Numbered from the stretch's first letter, positions 52,378 to 61,826 are shown. The stretch is DNA of 64,000 nt from Fusobacteriota bacterium (GCA_009773805.1 WTXA01000002.1:310001-374000), one strand, 5' to 3'. Program-made: numbers and translations. The notes: generated by a model from the sequence alone, not told the origin.

Positions 52378-53220
52378 TTACCTCTTTAAGCTTTCAATTT
52401 TCTTTAATCTATAATTTACCGCCGCTCTTTTCATTGGTGGAGAACAAAGCTCACCTAGTTCGGCTAATGATAGTTCAGGATGTTCTAGTCGGAGGGCTGC
52501 AACCTCTCTTGAGTTTACAGGAAGATTGCCTATACCAATGGACTTTATTATCTTAACTTGCTTGTTAGCAGCCTTGATTGTCTTATCTAAATTGGCTAAG
52601 TCACAGTTATTACGTCTATTGGCCATGTTTTTCATTTCTTTAATAACTCTTGTTTCCTCGAATAAGAACATAAAATGATAGGCTCCAATAATTTTCAAGA
52701 AGTCACTTATCATTTCAGCATCTTTTAAATAAAGGAAAAAAACGTTCTTCCTCGTTATTCCTTTAGCTTCAACACCAAAAGAGCTGAGAAGGTCTCCTAG
52801 GAATATATAGGCTGTGAAACTAGGACATCTCAGTTCTAGATGATAGCCTTTTTTTGGGTCTGTTATAGATCCTCTTGCTAAAAAAGTACTTCTTAAAAAA
52901 GCACTTTTTTCTTTTTTCTTTTTAATTTTTTTAAGTTCAAAGAAACTTGTTTCACTTGTATATAGGTTGACTATGTAGAATACTTTTCTAAATCTGCCTC
53001 TATACTGTACCTTGAAGGAATATTTACCTTTATAGAACTCATGGAGTAATATGATTATCTTTTTTGCTACTAGTATATTTTCAGTTGCAAAAACAATCAA
53101 ACCTTCCCTTTCTTCACTTCCTACTAAATAGTAGAAGGCTTGGAGTTCTTTTTTTCGCTCACCTTTAGTAGGCGAGATTATTCCACTTATAGTTTCTTTT
53201 ACTTCATGGCTAAAAGACAT
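52378..53220 (-). CDS. whiA: DNA-binding protein WhiA
   Basis: About 280 residues: a LAGLIDADG-like domain (AFLRSTFLARGSITDPKKGYHLELR) and a C-terminal helix-turn-helix (LRLEHPELSLAELGELCSPPMKRAAVNYRLKK, residues about 240-275). Affects cell division and chromosome segregation in Firmicutes. The open frame starts at 53283 inside rapZ, but the ATG at 53220 just overlapping the rapZ stop, behind AAAGGGAGA, fits the usual MSFS start. Confidence 0.94.
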   Translation of the reverse strand: MSFSHEVKETISGIISPTKGERKKELQAFYYLVGSEEREGLIVFATENILVAKKIIILLHEFYKGKYSFKVQYRGRFRKVFYIVNLYTSETSFFELKKIKKKKEKSAFLRSTFLARGSITDPKKGYHLELRCPSFTAYIFLGDLLSSFGVEAKGITRKNVFFLYLKDAEMISDFLKIIGAYHFMFLFEETRVIKEMKNMANRRNNCDLANLDKTIKAANKQVKIIKSIGIGNLPVNSREVAALRLEHPELSLAELGELCSPPMKRAAVNYRLKKIESLKR

Positions 53221-54109
53221 TTTCCATATCTCCCTTTTGGTGACGCCATATTTCTCTATGATAGAGATAGGTTCTGATACCATCTCCTTGTAGTTCTTTT
53301 TCTAGGGCTCTACTTATTACTACTGATCTGTGTTGACCACCTGTACAACCAATAGCGATTACTAATTGTCTTTTGCCTTCTTCCATATATTTTGGAATTA
53401 AAAATTTCAATAAATCTACATATTTTTCAAGAAATTCCTCTGTAACTTTAAAGGAGAAAACATACTCTTCTACTTTGTATGTTTCCCCTGTAAGTAATTT
53501 TAAATGTTCAAGATAATAGGGATTTGGCAGGAAACGAACGTCCATTACTAAATCTGCATCTATAGGTAAACCATATTTATAACCAAAGGAATAAATTGTA
53601 ATAAGGAAATTGTTTTTTTCCTGTTCTGCTACGAGGTTATCTATTATCTTTCGACATTGGCTTGGCGATATACCTGTGGTATCAATAATTCGGTCAACTT
53701 TATCCCTAATACTAGATAGCATTTCTCTTTCAATTTTTATGGCCGCTTGAATGTCACCTTTAGCTTGTTCTATTAAGGGGTGTCTTCTTCTGGTTAATTT
53801 GTATCTTGATATTATTGCTCTGTTTGAGGATTCCATAAATATAGTTTCATATTTAGTCTCACTTTTGTCCAATTCTTTCATGGCTTCAGTATAGTCCTTT
53901 AGAAAGTGTCCTCCTCTTATGTCGATAGCTACAGCTAATTTATATATATTTGTTTCTTTCTTCATTTTTTTTACCAATGAGGTAAGAAGATATGGGGGAA
54001 AATTATCTATGCAAAAATAGCCAGAATCCTCAAGATCGTTCATTACTTGAGATTTTCCAGCGCCACTTAATCCTGATACTATTATTAGTCTTAAGTTTTC
54101 ATTTTTCAT
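53210..54109 (-). CDS. rapZ: RNase adapter protein RapZ (YvcJ)
   Basis: 299 residues. Walker A GLSGAGKSQ (13-21), DNFPPYL, VDRIIDTTGISPSQCR, and the C-terminal RFLPNPYYLEHL and IAIGCTGGQHRSV are diagnostic. Nucleotide-binding regulator of amino-sugar metabolism and competence. It overlaps the PHP gene by one base; rapZ-whiA adjacency is conserved. Confidence 0.96.
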   Translation of the reverse strand: MKNENLRLIIVSGLSGAGKSQVMNDLEDSGYFCIDNFPPYLLTSLVKKMKKETNIYKLAVAIDIRGGHFLKDYTEAMKELDKSETKYETIFMESSNRAIISRYKLTRRRHPLIEQAKGDIQAAIKIEREMLSSIRDKVDRIIDTTGISPSQCRKIIDNLVAEQEKNNFLITIYSFGYKYGLPIDADLVMDVRFLPNPYYLEHLKLLTGETYKVEEYVFSFKVTEEFLEKYVDLLKFLIPKYMEEGKRQLVIAIGCTGGQHRSVVISRALEKELQGDGIRTYLYHREIWRHQKGDMENVF

Positions 54110-54840
54110 TAATATATAGTCCTTTCCTGCCTTCTTATCTTCATAAATTGATTGAATTGTTCTAAATTCTTACTGATAATTAGTTCTTCGGGATAGCCGA
54201 CTTCCTTCAACATTGCTGAAGATAAATCCATATCTCCAATTCCTGTGTAGAAGTGGGCATCACTACCAACACTGATATAGACTCCATTTTTTTTGGCATA
54301 GTAGAGCATTTCAAGGTAGTTTTCTCTACAATCTCCTCTTACTCTGCCTTTTAGTGTATTGTTGTTAAGCTCTAGGGCTACTTCATATTCTTTGGCAGCT
54401 TCAGTTATTGCTGGGTAATCTAAAGGAAATCCAAAACCGTCAGGATGTCCAATTACATCTACAAAGCCTGAAGCCATAGCATTTATGACTCCTTCTGTAT
54501 TTTCTTTTTTACTTCTTGGGACAATACATATTTCATGTAAGGAACCTATTATATACTCCACATAGGGTGTATATTCACTAGGGAGATCGATCTTTCCGTC
54601 ATAGTCTATAATATTTGATTCGAAGCCTCTAATGATTCTTACACCATCTATAAATTCTGGGACAGCTAGTCTCATATTTACTATGTGATAGGCGTCTTGT
54701 TGAGAACTTGGCATTGCAGGTCCATGATCAGTTACTGCAAAGGCTTCTATTCCTTTTATTTTAGCTGCTTCAATATTTTCCTTTAGTGTGCTGTAAGCAT
54801 GTCCTGAAAGGATTGTATGGGAATGTAAATCTATTTTCAT
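54109..54840 (-). CDS. PHP domain phosphatase (YcdX-like)
   Basis: 243 residues. MKIDLHSHTILSGHAYST, FAVTDHGPAMP, EVALELNNNTLKG and GSDAHFYTGIGDM give the His/Asp/Glu metal site for three ions. Members remove phosphate from small molecules. Lies between the HAD phosphatase and rapZ, consistent with the Firmicute uvrC-PHP-rapZ-whiA neighbourhood. Confidence 0.9.
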   Translation of the reverse strand: MKIDLHSHTILSGHAYSTLKENIEAAKIKGIEAFAVTDHGPAMPSSQQDAYHIVNMRLAVPEFIDGVRIIRGFESNIIDYDGKIDLPSEYTPYVEYIIGSLHEICIVPRSKKENTEGVINAMASGFVDVIGHPDGFGFPLDYPAITEAAKEYEVALELNNNTLKGRVRGDCRENYLEMLYYAKKNGVYISVGSDAHFYTGIGDMDLSSAMLKEVGYPEELIISKNLEQFNQFMKIRRQERTIY

Positions 54841-54883
54841 CTTGATTTCTACTTTCTAAAATCTAATTTTATTCTAACATATT

Positions 54884-55690
54884 CTATAGGAACTGGGAAA
54901 TGGCATAAGCCACTCCATCCTGATTATTGCTTCTAGTCCTCATATAATTCTTCTTTAACAAAAGTTCATTACCATTAGCCATAACAAAAGGATTAGCTAC
55001 ATAGTCCAACATCTCTTCGTCATTCATATTATCACCAATTGCCATCATCTCACTGGCTTTGATACCAAGTATTTCTCCTAGTTTAGCCAAGGCATTGCCC
55101 TTATTTACTTCCTTGTTGGCAATTTCTAGCATAAAGGGTAATGACTTTACTAGATGTAAGTTACTTGAAAAATGTTCCCTCTCATTGGCTAAAAATATGT
55201 CAATGTCCTTTTCATCTCCCATGGCTACCATTTTCATGATGTCCATTGCATCAATATGTTTGAATATTTCTTCATCCTTCATGATTTTATACGGTACTTC
55301 AATATATTCTGCGTAGCCTTTAATATTATTATTACCTTCGTCCCCAAATAGATGATCGTCTATATAGAAGTTGGTAGATAATCCATACTTCTTGAGATTT
55401 GTAAATATTGGTCTGGCCATTTCCTTAGGCATATCTTTTTGCATTAATATTTTACCATCATTGAATTCTCTTATTAAGCCACCATTATATGAAATAAAAG
55501 GTAATTCTGTTGTAAAAAGGTTTCCTAGTTTTTTGGCACTTCTGTACATCCTGCCAGTTGCTAAAATCACGTATATACCTTTAGCTTCTGCTCTTCTTAT
55601 GGCTTCTCTATTTTCTAGACTAACTTCTTTTTCATCATTTAATAGTGTGCCATCTATATCTATAGCTATTAGTTTTAATTTATCCATCAC
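54884..55690 (-). CDS. HAD family phosphatase (Cof/YidA type)
   Basis: 268 residues. IDIDGTLLNDEKEVS (nucleophile Asp), ILATGRMY, the C2b cap, and GDNMNDEEMLDYV give the four HAD motifs. Substrate probably a sugar phosphate or flavin-type phosphate. GTG at 55690 or ATG at 55687 are both possible starts. The AAGGA site in front is part of a leftover uvrC 3' end, so that fragment now supplies the translation signal. Confidence 0.92.
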   Translation of the reverse strand: MMDKLKLIAIDIDGTLLNDEKEVSLENREAIRRAEAKGIYVILATGRMYRSAKKLGNLFTTELPFISYNGGLIREFNDGKILMQKDMPKEMARPIFTNLKKYGLSTNFYIDDHLFGDEGNNNIKGYAEYIEVPYKIMKDEEIFKHIDAMDIMKMVAMGDEKDIDIFLANEREHFSSNLHLVKSLPFMLEIANKEVNKGNALAKLGEILGIKASEMMAIGDNMNDEEMLDYVANPFVMANGNELLLKKNYMRTRSNNQDGVAYAISQFL

Positions 55691-55769
55691 CTAGTATATC
55701 CTTTATCTTTCTTGCCACTGTTTGTTGCCGACCACCTTTATTATATCATCAATATTGGCTTTTCTGATA
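55687..55769 (-). pseudogene. Decayed second copy of the uvrC 3' end
   Basis: Translated on the minus strand it reads [16 protein letters not shown] and, after a one-base shift, [11 protein letters not shown]. The true end of uvrC at 61887-61970 encodes [17 protein letters not shown] and [14 protein letters not shown] identity is roughly three quarters over about 83 bp. It ends overlapping the HAD start codon, where uvrC itself would once have ended. The genes between the two copies are therefore likely inserted. Confidence 0.85.
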
Positions 55770-55793
55770 TACTTTGGCTATCCATTTATAATT

Positions 55794-55831
55794 TAAAAAA
55801 ATAAAACCTCGGTTAAAACCAAGGTTTTATT
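55794..55831 (-). terminator. Terminator of the hydantoinase/ECF cassette
   Basis: AATAAAACCT pairs with AGGTTTTATT, with an inner GGT/ACC extension and one mismatch; on the minus strand it runs into a T-rich tract. Marks the end of the cassette. Confidence 0.8.
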
Positions 55832-55853
55832 CTTAAATTATTAATCTAATTAA

Positions 55854-56177
55854 TTAATTCATAGCATAAACTACTGCCACTGATACAAAACTAATCAAAT
55901 ACACAAATCCTTGTAATAATGCTGTTATAATTAATAATCCCTTTTCTTGTTCCTTGTAGATGGCAATTATTGCATATACGGCTGTTGCTATAGAAGCAAT
56001 AATCCTTCCATATATCAAAGTTGCATATAATGGTGTAGCTGAAAAATCAGGCAGGCCTAATGTTTTCATGTTACTAGGTAATATAAATGCACTTATTGCA
56101 AATAATATAACTATAAACATTAAATATAGTGATTTTTTACCACTTTGACTACTTGGTAGAATACTAAAATTATTCAT
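55854..56177 (-). CDS. Small hypothetical membrane protein
   Basis: 107 residues with three or four membrane spans (YLMFIVILFAISAFILP, then ATLIYGRIIASIATAVYAIIAIY, then LLIITALLQGFVYLISF). No family recognised. It is the last gene of the hydantoinase/ECF cassette, 15 bp after the hydantoinase stop, and has its own terminator behind it. An accessory transport role is possible but unproven. Confidence 0.7.
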   Translation of the reverse strand: MNNFSILPSSQSGKKSLYLMFIVILFAISAFILPSNMKTLGLPDFSATPLYATLIYGRIIASIATAVYAIIAIYKEQEKGLLIITALLQGFVYLISFVSVAVVYAMN

Positions 56178-56192
56178 ATTTGAACCCCTTTT

Positions 56193-57593
56193 CTATAAAT
56201 CAAGCTTCCTTTTAATAAATTTACCAGCACCTTTTGTGCCTTTGAATTCACCATTTTCTACTATTACCTGTCCTCTAGCTATAGTCATAATTGGCCATCC
56301 TTTAGATTTAATGCCTTCGTAGATACAATAATCTAATCCATAGTGTAAAGTTTTGCTAGATATAACATCTTCTTTGTCAGGATCGATTATTACAAAATCA
56401 GCATCACTACCTATAGCAATTGTGCCTTTTTGTGGGTACATTCCAAATATTCTTGCTGGATTTTCTGAAGTTATTTCAGTAAGTTTGTTCCAACTAATTC
56501 TTCCTTTATTTATACCACCAGCGATTAATAATGCAAGTCTTTCTTCAATACCACTAACTCCATTTATAACATTTAAGTAGTTAGGAATTATTTTACCATT
56601 TTCATCTCTTTCTAAATTGATTTCCTTTGTTTCTTTTGTGAATGTGCAATTATCAGATCCAATTATTGAAATAGTACCATCATTTAAACCTTTCCAAAGT
56701 TCATCTTGATCCTCAATAGATCTCAAAGGTGGACTCATTAAATATAAATATCCATCTTCTTTTTTATATTCTTCCTCAGTTAAAGTTAAATAATGAGGAC
56801 AAGTTTCTGTATAAACTTTCAAACCTCTTTGTTTTGCCAATTCTATTGCTTTCTTTCCTTCTTTTGTAGTTAAATGAAATATATATATCGGGCAATCCAT
56901 AAACTCTGAATAGGCAATAACTCTATTAACAGCTTCTAATTCGCATACATTTGGTTTTGCTAATGCAAAATGTTCCCAATCCATTGTCCCGTTTTCTTCA
57001 AATTTTTGGTCATTATACTCTAATATGACATTACTTTCAGCATGAAACCCTGGACGGCCTCCGTATTTTTTACAAACCTCCATTACCTTAAGTATATCTG
57101 AATCTGAAACCATCACACCTGCTTTACGATAGGTCATGAATAATTTCATTGTTGGAACTCCAAATTCAATCAATTCTTTAATTTCTTTTAGTACATTTGA
57201 ATTTGTTTGGATGATTTTTGCATGTAAACTGAAGTCTATTGAACTGTCTTCCATGCTCTTAACCCTTTTTTTCACTTCCCTTAGAACTGATGCACCATGA
57301 GCGCTTTCTGAAAAGTCCATAAAAGTAGTAACCCCACCAAATGCAGCAACTTTACTAGCCGTGAAGAAGTCAAGTTCATCTATTATACCTCTGAATCTTG
57401 CTGAAATGTGATTATGAGGATCAATAATTCCTGCTAATACATATTTTCCAGCTAAATCAATTGTTCTATGTGCATTTTCTGTTACTCCTTTTGTTTCTAT
57501 TGCCTGAATTTTTTCATCTTTTATGCCTATATCTGCAATATATGAAGATTCAGAAGTGACAATTAGACCATTTTTTAATATTAAATCATACAT
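56193..57593 (-). CDS. Hydantoinase/dihydropyrimidinase family cyclic amidohydrolase
   Basis: 466 residues, the family's usual size. Metal ligands: HNH in GIIDPHNHISA, the carbamylated Lys in TMKLFMTYRKAG, His in PGFHAES and in YIFHLTT, and Asp in IIGSDNCTF (commonly DH, here DN). SENPARIFGMYPQKGTIAIGSDADFVI closes the barrel. Opens cyclic imides or ureides such as hydantoins, dihydrouracil or allantoin; the exact substrate is not readable. Coupled to a hydantoin racemase and an ECF transporter in one operon. Confidence 0.92.
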   Translation of the reverse strand: MYDLILKNGLIVTSESSYIADIGIKDEKIQAIETKGVTENAHRTIDLAGKYVLAGIIDPHNHISARFRGIIDELDFFTASKVAAFGGVTTFMDFSESAHGASVLREVKKRVKSMEDSSIDFSLHAKIIQTNSNVLKEIKELIEFGVPTMKLFMTYRKAGVMVSDSDILKVMEVCKKYGGRPGFHAESNVILEYNDQKFEENGTMDWEHFALAKPNVCELEAVNRVIAYSEFMDCPIYIFHLTTKEGKKAIELAKQRGLKVYTETCPHYLTLTEEEYKKEDGYLYLMSPPLRSIEDQDELWKGLNDGTISIIGSDNCTFTKETKEINLERDENGKIIPNYLNVINGVSGIEERLALLIAGGINKGRISWNKLTEITSENPARIFGMYPQKGTIAIGSDADFVIIDPDKEDVISSKTLHYGLDYCIYEGIKSKGWPIMTIARGQVIVENGEFKGTKGAGKFIKRKLDL

Positions 57594-57606
57594 TTAACAC
57601 CTCATT

Positions 57607-58290
57607 TCACAGGTTTTCATATAAACCAGATTTTGATATATGAAAGCCTCCAGTTAGTATAGCTACTAACATAACAACACCTGCTTTTATAGGATCTATT
57701 ACAGCTACACTTAGCTGTTTTTCTAGTTTGTCATCTAACATGGTCATACCAGCACAGCCAAAGATAATTACTTCTGCTCCACTATCCATAGCTTTTTTAC
57801 TTTTATCAACTACCTTTTCAAGAAGTAATCCTTCATTGTACAAAAAATCTTCAATAGGTAAATTTAAAGTTTCTATTGATGCAAGTCTATCACCAACTCC
57901 ATAAGAAAAAACCATCTGGTCCATCATCGGCTTGGCTTTGGTTGAAGCAGCTATAACAGAAAATTTATAGCCTAATAATTGGGCTAAAGAAAAAGCTGCT
58001 TCTCCAACACCAATTATTGGTACTGGGCAAATCTCTTTAAGTGCGAATAATCCTGGATCTCCAAAACAAGCTAGAAGCACACCATCATATCCTGATAAAC
58101 CTTCAACTATTTCTATAACTTCACAACTTGCTTTTGTATAGTCTGTAAAACTTTCAAGAACTGTAGGTGCTTTTTTCATATTAATTACAGTTATTTCAAT
58201 ATTTTCTAAATTGAGTTTATCTACAGTTTCTTTTATATCCTTGGTCATTTTCTCCGAGCTATTAGGATTGATAATTAAAACTTTTTTCAT
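57607..58290 (-). CDS. Asp/Glu/hydantoin racemase family protein
   Basis: 227 residues. MKKVLIINPNSSEKMT at the N-terminus, the first catalytic Cys in LLACFGDPG and the second in VIIFGCAGMTML are typical of hydantoin and allantoin racemases. It would interconvert enantiomers so that a stereoselective hydantoinase can use both. It lies 13 bp upstream of the hydantoinase gene. Confidence 0.9.
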   Translation of the reverse strand: MKKVLIINPNSSEKMTKDIKETVDKLNLENIEITVINMKKAPTVLESFTDYTKASCEVIEIVEGLSGYDGVLLACFGDPGLFALKEICPVPIIGVGEAAFSLAQLLGYKFSVIAASTKAKPMMDQMVFSYGVGDRLASIETLNLPIEDFLYNEGLLLEKVVDKSKKAMDSGAEVIIFGCAGMTMLDDKLEKQLSVAVIDPIKAGVVMLVAILTGGFHISKSGLYENL

Positions 58291-58294
58291 AATG

Positions 58295-59155
58295 CTACGC
58301 TTTCTCTGCTATCTCATTTTTGCCTTTTATTTGCTTCCACTCACTATATATTTCTTCAACAGTTATGATATCAGGTGAAAAACCTTCATCTTTTAATTCT
58401 TGAGCTAATCTAGTTAACTGAGGTGGCTTTATATTTGCTTGTTCTAACAGTTCCGCTCTAGCAAAAACTTCTTTAACACTACCTTCAGATATAATTTTAC
58501 CGTCTGTCATAACTATAACTCTTTTAGCATACTCAGCAACAATATCCATCTCATGAGTAATTATTATAACTGTATGTCCTAATTTCTCATTAAGCATTTT
58601 TAAGAACTCCATTACTTCTATTGATTGCTTATAATCTTGTCCTGTTGTTGGCTCGTCTACAATAATAATTGCTGGCTTCAAGGATAGAATTGAAGCTATC
58701 GCTATACGTTGCCTAATACCTTTAACTTCAAAGAAAGGATGTTCTTCAAAAATACTTTCTGATACTCCAGCAATTTTTGCTGCTTCTATTACCCTCTCAC
58801 GAACCTCATTTTCAGGAATTCCAAGGTTTCTAGGGGCATAGGCTATTTCAGAGTAAATATTATTGTTAAATAATTGATGATCTGGATTTTGAAAAACATA
58901 ACCAATATTTTTCACTAGTTCCATACAATCCTTTGTATGAACAACATCAATCCCATTTACCACAATAGATCCTTGAGAAGCCTTTAAAATTCCATTTAAG
59001 CATTTTGAAAAGGTAGTTTTCCCACAACCGTTAGTACCAATAAAGGCAATGAACTCACCATCATAAAAATCGATGGTGATATTTTCTAAGGCTGTTGTAC
59101 CATCAGGATAAGTAAAAACAAGATCTTTAACTTCTATAATTTTTTTTGTTTCCAT
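58295..59155 (-). CDS. ECF transporter ATPase (A component, second)
   Basis: 286 residues. Walker A GTNGCGKTT, Q-loop YVFQNPDHQLF, Walker B IIIVDEPTTGQD, switch His in IIITHEMD. The signature is VKGIRQRIAIAS in place of LSGGQ (KGIRQ), a clear departure from consensus. The QNPDHQLF segment is characteristic of ECF-type ATPases. Pairs with the ATPase upstream to form the EcfA/A' heterodimer. Confidence 0.92.
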   Translation of the reverse strand: METKKIIEVKDLVFTYPDGTTALENITIDFYDGEFIAFIGTNGCGKTTFSKCLNGILKASQGSIVVNGIDVVHTKDCMELVKNIGYVFQNPDHQLFNNNIYSEIAYAPRNLGIPENEVRERVIEAAKIAGVSESIFEEHPFFEVKGIRQRIAIASILSLKPAIIIVDEPTTGQDYKQSIEVMEFLKMLNEKLGHTVIIITHEMDIVAEYAKRVIVMTDGKIISEGSVKEVFARAELLEQANIKPPQLTRLAQELKDEGFSPDIITVEEIYSEWKQIKGKNEIAEKA

Positions 59156-59159
59156 TGTT

Positions 59160-60002
59160 CTACCTCCTCAATTCTTCTTTAATTGTTTTGACAATATCTT
59201 GCAGATGAACAGTTGGGAGGTCATCTTTGTCTTTATCAATCATATCCATGAATCTTATTGCTCCAGGTATTCTAATACTTCTAGAGTCTAAAAATTCAAT
59301 ATCTTGAAAAAATACATCAGTATCAGTATATTTTTCAATTTTACCATCATTAACTAGAATCATCTTATCTGATAATTCTACTAGTTTTTCAATATTATGT
59401 TCAATAACTATAATTGTTAATTTCAGTTTTTCCTTCATAGTTTGAAGTAAACTAAATATCATATCTTTAGAGATGGGATCCAACATAGAGGTTGGTTCAT
59501 CAAGGATAATTATTCTTGGTTTCATTGCTATAATAGAAGCTATTGCTACCCTTTGTTTTTGTCCCCCTGATAAATCATAAGGTGGTTTTTCAAGAAGTTC
59601 TTCTATATTAGTTAATTCAGAAACCCATTTTATTCTTTCATCAATCTCCTCAACAGTACAGCCAATATTTTCTAAGCCAAATGATATTTCTTCTTCAACA
59701 CTCATTGAAGTAAACTGAGAGTCAGGATCAGCAAATACCATACCAACTGTCTTTGCTAATTCTCTAGTTGAACAATCAGTTACTTTCTTGCCAAATAATT
59801 CTACTGTACCCTTATAGATACCGTTGAATTCAGATGGTATTATACCTTTTATTGCAGAAGCTAAGGTAGTTTTACCTGCTTCATTAGGCCCTACTATTCC
59901 AATAAATTGGTTTTCTTCTATAATTAAGTTTAAATCTTCTATGGCATAATTTTCAGCTCTTTCATAACGCCATGATAAATTTTTAATTTCAATTGCATTC
60001 AT
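59160..60002 (-). CDS. ECF transporter ATPase (A component, first)
   Basis: 280 residues. Walker A GPNEAGKTT, Q-loop MVFADPDSQFTSM, signature LSGGQKQRVAIAS, Walker B IIILDEPTSMLDP, His in VIVIEHNIEK. It keeps the canonical signature, unlike its partner, so one of the two ATP sites is probably degenerate. Gap to the partner is 4 bp. Confidence 0.93.
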   Translation of the reverse strand: MNAIEIKNLSWRYERAENYAIEDLNLIIEENQFIGIVGPNEAGKTTLASAIKGIIPSEFNGIYKGTVELFGKKVTDCSTRELAKTVGMVFADPDSQFTSMSVEEEISFGLENIGCTVEEIDERIKWVSELTNIEELLEKPPYDLSGGQKQRVAIASIIAMKPRIIILDEPTSMLDPISKDMIFSLLQTMKEKLKLTIIVIEHNIEKLVELSDKMILVNDGKIEKYTDTDVFFQDIEFLDSRSIRIPGAIRFMDMIDKDKDDLPTVHLQDIVKTIKEELRR

Positions 60003-60043
60003 ATTGAATCTCCTATCTGAAAAATTTATTTATTCAGCAAATT

Positions 60044-60931
60044 CTAACCAAAAAAGTATTTTTCTATTGATTGAAAAATCCATGATCCCTCAATAGTAAG
60101 TAGGCCTGTTGTAATAGAAACCACCATAACTGTAACAGTAAATAATATTATAGCAATTAGCCAGGCTTTATCAATATTTGTGATTCTCAGCTTTGATCGT
60201 AAATAGTCGGCTCTTTTTACTCCATCAATTTTGCCTGTTAATTCAGTGCCTTTGGCAAATAAACCTGTACTTATATCATCACTCTTTCTTATTGATAATG
60301 TAAATAACGGTACTAAATACATTGAAAAGTGTTTAACTTTACCTAAAAATGAAAGGTTTCTTACATCTAAGCCTCTAGCTTGTTCTGCTTCTCTAATTAT
60401 TGAGTAATCTTCTAAAAATATTCCTGCTGAACGAAGTGCCAAGCCTATGAAATAGGACACAACAAAAGGTGTACCAATTGTTCTCATTGCAACTAATATA
60501 TCTCTTTCTCTATTGGTTGAAAAATAGAAGACAGATGATAATACTAGGGTGATAATTCTTAAATAAATAGCGAAGGCCCACATAGTTGAATAAAAGTTTA
60601 CATCTAATCCTAGAAGACTAAACATAACCAAGCCTTCTTCTTTTCTAATAGGAAAGAATATATATGTTAAATTAATTATAATTCCCACTGTTATTAACAT
60701 AGGTGTAAATATTTTAAGTCTATTTAAATTAACGTTGGCTACTACGAATAGAATTAATATTATAGCAATAAATAGCATGCTAATTTCTGGAGTTTCTATA
60801 AATAATGGTAAAATTCCTGTGGCAATATATAAGGAAAGTCTTACAACTGGATGTAATTTGTACATGATTGACTCACCTGGTACAAAGCCAATTATGGTAC
60901 GATGCATTTTTCTTTTTACCGTTTGATCCAT
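60044..60931 (-). CDS. ECF transporter transmembrane component (EcfT)
   Basis: 295 residues, about six spans. The EcfT coupling motifs are IIREAEQARGLDV (first ARG) and, further on, ISTGLFAKGTELTG, where the second Ala-Arg-Gly is replaced by AKG. These helices dock to the ATPases. It is 41 bp upstream of the first ATPase gene. Confidence 0.92.
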   Translation of the reverse strand: MDQTVKRKMHRTIIGFVPGESIMYKLHPVVRLSLYIATGILPLFIETPEISMLFIAIILILFVVANVNLNRLKIFTPMLITVGIIINLTYIFFPIRKEEGLVMFSLLGLDVNFYSTMWAFAIYLRIITLVLSSVFYFSTNRERDILVAMRTIGTPFVVSYFIGLALRSAGIFLEDYSIIREAEQARGLDVRNLSFLGKVKHFSMYLVPLFTLSIRKSDDISTGLFAKGTELTGKIDGVKRADYLRSKLRITNIDKAWLIAIILFTVTVMVVSITTGLLTIEGSWIFQSIEKYFFG

Positions 60932-61056
60932 TTCTTCATCTCCTTTTTTAAATAGGGAAGCAAATATTTAATATATTTGTTTCCCTATAATTTATCCGGA
61001 TTATCCTATATTATTAAATTGAAGCTAAGTTATTTATATAAAGAAATAATATTATT

Positions 61057-61668
61057 TTATGCCCAATATCCTTTGCAGAATGTTTTAGTTTTCATAACTA
61101 TAGGAGATATGAATTTAAGCATAACAGCTCCTAGAATTGCTGAAGCAACAGCATTTCCAATAAACCAACCAATAAATACTGTCATTTGAGCATCTGGTGC
61201 TATTAAACCAAACCATCTTAATACAGTTGAACCCCAACCAGCACCAATAATGTTTGAAATAATTATTGCGAATCCTAAAAATAGGGCCCAATCTTTTGCA
61301 GTTTTCAATCTTGGATCTCCAGCGAACTGACGGAACGCCCAACCAGCAATAATACCTTGAGCTAGATTTCCTGGAATATAAGCCAAGGATACAGGAAGTG
61401 GCGCAGAGCCAGATATAGCATTTGAAATAATTGGGAAAATGAAACTTGCAATTCCACCCCAAGCTCCATACCATATAGAACCAACCGCTTGAATAGCTTG
61501 TCCTGGCCAAAATGCAGTAACATATCCTAAAGGAATAGCTAAACTACCAAATGTACCAACAACAACCCCGATACCAGTAAATAACGCCATCATAACAAAA
61601 TGTGATAGTCCAGGCTTTCTAACTTCGCCTTCTTCTAGTTTCCATACGTTAACAGCTTGTGTACTCAT
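61057..61668 (-). CDS. ECF transporter substrate-binding (S) component
   Basis: 203 residues, about six spans after a polar N-terminus. Segments such as ALFTGIGVVVGTFGSL, YGAWGGIASFIFPIISNAISG and GNLAQGIIAGWAFRQF, with the small-residue AxxxA-like pattern in the first span, fit an S component. It does not match motifs I know for thiamin, riboflavin, biotin, folate, cobalt or queuosine carriers. First gene of the operon; its ligand is probably the ring compound handled by the hydantoinase and racemase. Confidence 0.8.
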   Translation of the reverse strand: MSTQAVNVWKLEEGEVRKPGLSHFVMMALFTGIGVVVGTFGSLAIPLGYVTAFWPGQAIQAVGSIWYGAWGGIASFIFPIISNAISGSAPLPVSLAYIPGNLAQGIIAGWAFRQFAGDPRLKTAKDWALFLGFAIIISNIIGAGWGSTVLRWFGLIAPDAQMTVFIGWFIGNAVASAILGAVMLKFISPIVMKTKTFCKGYWA

Positions 61669-61810
61669 TTAATTTCCTCCTCAACATTTTTTAATAACAT
61701 TAGCTTCAATTAAATATTATTACTTAAATAATACTCTTATAAATTTTCAATTGCAATCGTTTTCATGTATAAAATTAATTAATATTTATATACATTATTA
61801 TATACTAAAA

Positions 61811-61826
61811 TAAGTAGGGCTACTTA
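61811..61826. promoter_or_regulatory. Near-perfect 16-bp palindrome upstream of the ECF operon
   Basis: TAAGTAG, two central G, CTACTTA lies 143 bp before the S component start in an otherwise very AT-rich gap. It could be an operator for the cassette, but no regulator gene is adjacent. No riboswitch is seen in 61669-61840. Confidence 0.4.
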
